The notes beneath the pieces are model-generated. The model worked only from the letters and a program-made list of their open reading frames with translations, made no database searches and was not told the DNA's origin. The translations under genes were made by a program, and so were the position numbers. A stretch of DNA of 62,646 bases from Bacteroides sp. (GTDB lineage Bacteria > Bacteroidota > Bacteroidia > Bacteroidales > Bacteroidaceae): assembly GCA_021202275.1 (NCBI GenBank), contig JAJQDI010000022.1, forward strand, positions 1 to 62,646, read 5' to 3'. Positions 58,014 to 62,646 of the stretch are shown here, one piece after another (within the stretch, counting starts at the first letter, position 1; the number at the start of each line of letters is the position of its first letter).

Positions 58014-60257
58014 CTATTTCTGGCGAATATAGATATGAATGGGTGTACCTGACAATTCCCATTTCTCTCTCATCTTGTTCTCCAGAAAACGCTTATAAGG
58101 TTCTTTTATATATTGCGGCAGATTGGCGAAGAAAACGAAAGACGGTACCTGCGTATTGGGCAGCTGAGTTACATACTTGATCTTTATGTATTTTCCCTTC
58201 GCGGCAGGAGGCGGATATGCTTCGATCAGAGGAAGCATCTCTTCATTGAGCCGGGCTGTCGGGATACGGATCTGGCGATGCTCATATACGGCTCTGGCTT
58301 CTTCCAGGACTTTGAGGATACGTTGTTTGGTGAGCGCGGAACTAAATACGATCGGGAAATCCACAAAAGGGGCAAAACGCGACCGGATCGCTTCTTCAAA
58401 AGTCTTGATCACTTTTGTCGTTTTATCCTGCACCAGGTCCCACTTATTGACCACAACGACCAATCCTTTGGAGTTGCGCTGGATCAAAGAGAAAATATTC
58501 AGATCCTGACCTTCTATACCACGCGTCGCATCTACCATCAGGATACATACATCTGCTCCTTCAATGGCACGGATGGAACGCACGACGGAATAATATTCCA
58601 GATCTTCATTCACCTTGTTTTTCTTACGGATACCCGCGGTATCTACTAAGTAAAAATCAAATCCAAATTTATTGTAACGCGTATAAATAGAGTCGCGGGT
58701 AGTTCCTGCTATCTCGGTTACGATATTTCGCTCTTCACCGATAAAGGCATTGATGATAGAGGATTTACCGGCATTCGGACGTCCTACTACCGCGAAACGC
58801 GGGATGTCTTCGTCCAGGATCTCATCTGTTTCTTTCTTAAAGTTATCGACGATCACATCCATCAGATCTCCCGTACCGCTTCCGGTCATAGCCGAAACGC
58901 AATAAGGATCTCCCAGACCCAATTTATAGAATTCAGGGGCATTGTATTGTAATTCGTGATTATCCGTTTTATTGGCAACCACGATGACCGGACTTTTCGA
59001 GCGGCGTAGAATAGTAGCCACCTGCATATCCAGATCCGTGATACCATTCATTACATCTACCACGAACAAGATCACATCTGCCTCTTCTACTGCCAGCAGC
59101 ACCTGCTTACGGATCTCTTCTTCAAAAATATCGTCTGAGTTGACCACCCATCCTCCGGTATCTACCACAGAGAACTCGCGTCCGATCCATTCTGACTTTC
59201 CATATTGACGATCACGGGTTGTCCCTACTTCATCATTCACAATGGCCTGACGCGTCTTGGTGAGACGGTTGAACAGGGTAGATTTTCCGACATTGGGACG
59301 TCCTACGATTGCTACTAAATTTCCCATATTAATTTCCTTCTTTTTGCGACTGTCACAGTCGTATGAATATATATTTTGATCCAACTGATAGCCAAAGCTG
59401 CGCAATTCGCGGTCCGAACTACGCCAGTCTTTATCTACCTTTACATAAGTTTCCAGGAAAATCGTCTTCCCGAAAAAACGCTCCAGATCTTTACGGGCTT
59501 CCGTGGAGACTTTCTTCAATGCTTTTCCCTGTTTGCCAATGATAATCCCTTTCTGTGAATCCCGCTCCACATAGATCACCGCCCGTATGTGTATCTTCCG
59601 GTTATCTTCTTTAAACTCTTCCACAGCGACCTCTACCGAATAAGGCACTTCTTTGTCGTAGTACAGTAAGATCTTCTCCCGGATGATCTCTGTTACAAAG
59701 AAGCGGGCCGGCTTGTCGGTCCACTGATCCTTATCAAAGAAAGGAGGAGAATCCGGCAAAAGTTCCCGAATCCGCTTCATTACATAGTCCGCATTGAACT
59801 TATTACCTGCCGAGATAGGGATGATCTCTGCGTCAGGCAGCAACTCTTTCCAGGCTTCCACCAGAGATACCAGCTTCTCCTGATCCGTAAGATCGATCTT
59901 ATTGATCAGCAAGAGTACCGGCACGTCCAACTCCTTCACTTTGGCAACGAACTCCTGGTTCTTGTCGGGAGATTCGATCACATCGGTTACATAGAGCAGG
60001 ATATCCGCATCGACAAGAGCCGATCTGGAAAAGTTGAGCATAGATTCCTGGAGCTTGTACGTAGGCTTGAGTACGCCCGGAGTATCAGAGAATACGATCT
60101 GCATCTCATCGGTATTGTATATACCCATGATGCGATGACGGGTGGTTTGTGCCTTGAAGGTGGCGATAGAAATACATTCTCCGACCAACAGGTTCATCAA
60201 TGTCGACTTTCCGACATTGGGATTACCTACGATATTTACAAATCCGGCTTTATGCAT
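58014..60257 (-). CDS. Era-Der fused triple GTPase ORF
   Basis: 747 codons without a stop. Residues 1-293 are a complete Era: P-loop GNPNVGKST (11-19), NKID, and a C-terminal KH domain ([14 protein letters not shown]). Residues 311-747 are a complete Der/EngA: first P-loop GRPNVGKST, second [13 protein letters not shown] and NKWD motifs, and the C-terminal KH-like domain. The Era part ends where the family normally stops (SFGYQLD), and the next codon is CAA (59376-59378), one base from TAA. A 17-residue linker with a 7-bp dyad then leads to the Der ATG at 59327, which has AAGGAA about seven bases upstream. The pair acts in 30S and 50S ribosome assembly. Translation as one chain, as two by reinitiation, or as a base error are all possible. 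Confidence 0.85.
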   Translation of the reverse strand: MHKAGFVNIVGNPNVGKSTLMNLLVGECISIATFKAQTTRHRIMGIYNTDEMQIVFSDTPGVLKPTYKLQESMLNFSRSALVDADILLYVTDVIESPDKNQEFVAKVKELDVPVLLLINKIDLTDQEKLVSLVEAWKELLPDAEIIPISAGNKFNADYVMKRIRELLPDSPPFFDKDQWTDKPARFFVTEIIREKILLYYDKEVPYSVEVAVEEFKEDNRKIHIRAVIYVERDSQKGIIIGKQGKALKKVSTEARKDLERFFGKTIFLETYVKVDKDWRSSDRELRSFGYQLDQNIYSYDCDSRKKKEINMGNLVAIVGRPNVGKSTLFNRLTKTRQAIVNDEVGTTRDRQYGKSEWIGREFSVVDTGGWVVNSDDIFEEEIRKQVLLAVEEADVILFVVDVMNGITDLDMQVATILRRSKSPVIVVANKTDNHELQYNAPEFYKLGLGDPYCVSAMTGSGTGDLMDVIVDNFKKETDEILDEDIPRFAVVGRPNAGKSSIINAFIGEERNIVTEIAGTTRDSIYTRYNKFGFDFYLVDTAGIRKKNKVNEDLEYYSVVRSIRAIEGADVCILMVDATRGIEGQDLNIFSLIQRNSKGLVVVVNKWDLVQDKTTKVIKTFEEAIRSRFAPFVDFPIVFSSALTKQRILKVLEEARAVYEHRQIRIPTARLNEEMLPLIEAYPPPAAKGKYIKIKYVTQLPNTQVPSFVFFANLPQYIKEPYKRFLENKMREKWELSGTPIHIYIRQK

Positions 60258-60343
60258 CTCTGTGTTTATTTACGATGTGAGACAAAAAAACGCACCGAAA
60301 CTAAATAGGATGCGTCTTTTTCATATCTGATAGTAAAATTACT

Positions 60344-61345
60344 TTAGTTCTGACTGTCATAACCCCATTTCACATATACCGCTCCCCAGGTAAAACCTGC
60401 TCCGAACGCTGTGAAAATCATGTTATCACCTTTCTTCAATTTGCTTTCAAAATCCCATATACACAACGGCAAAGTAGCAGCACTTGTATTGCCGTACCGA
60501 TCTATATTGATCAGTACCTTTTCCAAAGGAACTTCCAGACGATTGGCTACCGCGTCAATAATACGCATATTTGCCTGGTGAGGCACTACCCAATGGATAT
60601 CTTCTTTCGTCAGATTGTTTTTCTCGGCAATAGTAGCACTCACATCTGACATATTGGATACCGCGTATTTAAACACCGTACGTCCTTCCTGGTACACCGT
60701 GTGTAAATGATTGTCCACGGTAAAGTAAGAAGCCGGACAAACCGAACCTCCTGCCTTCATATGTAAAAAAGGAAGTCCTTTCCCGTCCGTATGCAAAATA
60801 GAATCGAGGATCCCATACTCTTCTGTTGTAGGCTCTACCATAATAGCAGCAGCACCATCTCCAAAGATCGGACAGGTGGCCCGGTCTGTATAATTGGCAA
60901 TGGAAGACATTTTATCTGCCCCTACCACAATGATCTTTTTGTATCTTCCGGAACGGATGAAAGAAGCAGCTGTCTCCATAGCATATAGAAAACCACTGCA
61001 AGCTGCCTGCATATCAAAAGCAAATGCGTTCTTAAGCCCTAATTTGTCACAAAGGATAGAAGCCACAGAAGGGAGCGGATAATCAGCTGTACTGGTAGCT
61101 ACGATCACCAGATCAATCTCGTCCGCATGAGAGCCGGTTTTCTGCATCAATTGCTTGGCCGCTTTACGTGCCATGTAAGAGGTACCCAGACCTTCTTCGT
61201 TCAATATCCGCCGTTCCTTCACTCCGATACGGGTCATTATCCATTCGTCATTGGTATCTACCATCCAGGAGAGTTCTTCATTGTTCAGAACATAATCCGG
61301 TACATAGCCACCGACGCCTGTGATAATCGCATTTATTTTTTCCAT
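60344..61345 (-). CDS. fabH: 3-oxoacyl-ACP synthase III
   Basis: 333 aa from ATG 61343-61345 ([12 protein letters not shown]); a start nine bases upstream is also open. The catalytic triad is Cys in [11 protein letters not shown], His in [11 protein letters not shown], and Asn in [13 protein letters not shown]. It starts fatty-acid synthesis by joining acyl-CoA to malonyl-ACP. It follows rpmF, in the conserved order DUF177-rpmF-fabH. Confidence 0.95.
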   Translation of the reverse strand: MEKINAIITGVGGYVPDYVLNNEELSWMVDTNDEWIMTRIGVKERRILNEEGLGTSYMARKAAKQLMQKTGSHADEIDLVIVATSTADYPLPSVASILCDKLGLKNAFAFDMQAACSGFLYAMETAASFIRSGRYKKIIVVGADKMSSIANYTDRATCPIFGDGAAAIMVEPTTEEYGILDSILHTDGKGLPFLHMKAGGSVCPASYFTVDNHLHTVYQEGRTVFKYAVSNMSDVSATIAEKNNLTKEDIHWVVPHQANMRIIDAVANRLEVPLEKVLINIDRYGNTSAATLPLCIWDFESKLKKGDNMIFTAFGAGFTWGAVYVKWGYDSQN

Positions 61346-61447
61346 TAAATTCAATAATCAGTATTTATTACACCTGATAAGGTCCCGGCTATCTTCAGCC
61401 TATAGAGACTTTATCAGGTGCATCATTTCATAAGGAAGAGAAAAGGA

Positions 61448-61633
61448 TCAGATAGCTTCCTCTTTCACAATAGCGAGTTTGCCTCTGTAATAGCCACAAG
61501 CTCCACATACTGTATGATACACGTGCCATTCTCCACAGTTCGGGCATACTGCCAACGTAGGAGCTACTGCCTTATCGTGAGTTCTTCTCTTCGCAGTTCT
61601 GGTTTTTGATTGTCTTCTCTTAGGATGTGCCAT
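61448..61633 (-). CDS. rpmF: 50S ribosomal protein L32
   Basis: 61 aa. Basic N-terminus (MAHPKRRQSKTRTAKRRTHD) and a zinc-ribbon with two CxxC pairs (CPNC and CGAC). The usual partner of DUF177 upstream and fabH downstream. Confidence 0.97.
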   Translation of the reverse strand: MAHPKRRQSKTRTAKRRTHDKAVAPTLAVCPNCGEWHVYHTVCGACGYYRGKLAIVKEEAI

Positions 61634-61646
61634 TTTGTTCTAATCT

Positions 61647-62231
61647 TTAATTATTATCTAATAGTTTCTTTAATTCATTCCAGCGTGGATCGGTTTTGTC
61701 ACCACCCTCCTGCTGATCGTCTTCCAACAGCATGGATTCATCGGATCCGAAAGAATCTTCCTGCTCTTCGTCAGAGGAAGTGCGCAGGTGTTTACTCAAC
61801 TTTCCGGTCATAGACTTGTTACACTTTCCCGGAGCATGTACATGCTTCATGGGAAGAGAAAGCGCTATAAACTCATACATAAACCAGGCTACGTTGATCT
61901 CTCCCTCTTCTTCGGGAATAACGATCAAATTTTCTCCTTCTTCCGCATATTCCGAACCAAACTTTACGATCAGTGTATCCGTAGAAGATACCGGTATTTC
62001 TATTTCGTCCAGACAACGGTCACAGGGTACCCATACAATGCCCTCTGTCTGAAAAGTAAGTTCATAGGTATGACTGGTCTTTCTGACTGTCACCTGAACC
62101 TGAACACGGCCTTTCTGAACTTCCGGTCCATCTATATCTGCAAAAAACACACTATCCAGCAAATAGCCATAGGTAACCAAAGGCACCTGCATGCCTTTCA
62201 AATCGATCTTGTACTTATCAAACTTTCCCAA
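61647..62231 (-). CDS. DUF177 / YceD-type protein
   Basis: 194 aa. PCDRCLDEIEIPV holds the CxxC typical of DUF177, and IPEEEGEINVAWFMYEFIAL the conserved acidic core. An acidic C-terminal tail follows. It is linked in many bacteria to 23S rRNA or L32 homeostasis. The start is TTG (62229-62231): MGKFDKYK matches the family start, the codon before in frame is preceded by a stop (TAA) four codons upstream, and no ATG is available before residue 14. Confidence 0.85.
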   Translation of the reverse strand: MGKFDKYKIDLKGMQVPLVTYGYLLDSVFFADIDGPEVQKGRVQVQVTVRKTSHTYELTFQTEGIVWVPCDRCLDEIEIPVSSTDTLIVKFGSEYAEEGENLIVIPEEEGEINVAWFMYEFIALSLPMKHVHAPGKCNKSMTGKLSKHLRTSSDEEQEDSFGSDESMLLEDDQQEGGDKTDPRWNELKKLLDNN

Positions 62232-62310
62232 GGTATCTTTATTTTAGGTCCCGAAAAAAGGATAAATCCCCAAACCCTATCTAATACGTTAGTAGACAGA
62301 ATTCGGGCGA

Positions 62311-62318
62311 CAAAGATA
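62311..62318 (-). promoter_or_regulatory. -7 box TATCTTTG of the DUF177-rpmF-fabH operon
   Basis: Exact TAnnTTTG match on the minus strand, 80 bases before the TTG start. A TTTG about 23 bases further upstream could be the -33 element. Confidence 0.5.
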
Positions 62319-62586
62319 CGAATAATAATCCTTATTATAGACAAATTATCAGTAAATATTCCTATTTTCAAATTACATCTGACTCAGAAAGAGATCTTAG
62401 AAGAGAAGATAATCCATGATTTTTGTGACATATATCTATGAAACAGCAGGTATAATATGAAAAATAACAGTAACATATAAAAATCCGGGGTATGTATGCT
62501 ATAAATAGCAGATCAAAAGTGTATCCGAAGGTAATGGCAGTGTGTGGTTTATATATAATATATATGTATGTGTGTGTATGTGCAAA

Positions 62587-62629
62587 AAAAGAGAGCGGGT
62601 TAGTTTCCTTTGTTGAAACTAACCCGCTC
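62587..62629 (-). terminator. Terminator of a minus-strand gene to the right
   Basis: A perfect 15-bp stem (62593-62607 with 62615-62629) followed on the minus strand by a run of seven T. It implies a minus-strand gene ending just past the window. Confidence 0.9.
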
Positions 62630-62646
62630 AGCTAAGAAGGCAACTA

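Larger units (their letters stand above)
62232..62646. other. Intergenic region at the right edge
   Basis: 415 bases with the DUF177 promoter (62311-62318), an AT- and GT-rich stretch, and a terminator (62593-62629) for a minus-strand gene beyond the window. No ORF is supported. Confidence 0.5.

Noticed and set aside
62520..62590. Simple TATA/GTGT repeat as a phase-variable tract
   Set aside because: It is short, imperfect and not in or near a start codon.

Overview
The window is a stretch of a Bacteroidales chromosome or draft contig. Supporting signs are a fimbrillin-type surface gene, an OmpA/Pgm6-like porin, a CarboxypepD-regulated beta-barrel protein, gene clusters tig-clpP-clpX-recQ and DUF177-rpmF-fabH-era-der, and many upstream copies of the Bacteroides -7 promoter box TAnnTTTG. 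A Parabacteroides-like (Tannerellaceae) host is plausible, but I cannot fix the genus from the sequence alone. The left edge looks like a true contig end: bases 4-37 match the Illumina Nextera Read-2 adapter at 29 of 34 positions.

Layout. 1-5.0 kb: a truncated, frameshifted fimbrial surface-protein gene followed by two paralogous XRE-type regulators. 5.2-16.6 kb: an accessory block of small redox and detoxification genes (SAM methyltransferase, ferritin-like protein, lipoprotein nitroreductase, DUF418 and DUF3737 genes both broken at A7 tracts, MalY/PatB aminotransferase, DUF362 lipoprotein, alpha/beta hydrolase, CMD-CMD-ABM protein with a cupin lipoprotein). 17-24 kb: a MATE pump, a LytS/LytTR two-component pair, two outer-membrane proteins and a membrane protein; a bipartite motif with 21-bp phasing is shared by the lytS promoter and the porT/membrane-protein intergenic region. 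24.5-28.4 kb: a VOC protein, an NtdB-like HAD phosphatase, a TetR-flavoprotein unit with two matching palindromic operators and a decayed membrane gene, then tRNA-Val(UAC). 28.6-32.3 kb: a beta-barrel receptor, an acetyltransferase and yaaA. 32.3-34.1 kb: a gene-free 1.9 kb with a 22-bp-period array of dyads.

34-62 kb is largely core: carB, trpS, OmpA, then a long minus-strand run. It contains tig, clpP, clpX and recQ (protein folding, quality control and DNA repair), three SurA/PpiC-type periplasmic proteins, an LptA/OstA-like protein, a small membrane protein and mutL. LptB and MlaE/MlaF sit nearby, so outer-membrane assembly and lipid transport are well represented. The right end holds FabH, L32 and DUF177 plus a single 747-codon ORF that joins Era to Der without a stop codon.

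Most notable points: the Era-Der read-through fusion, the candidate LytTR operators, the 22-bp dyad array, the paired TetR operators with one overlapping a -7 box, and three homopolymer-tract frameshifts (C8, A7, A7) in accessory genes.
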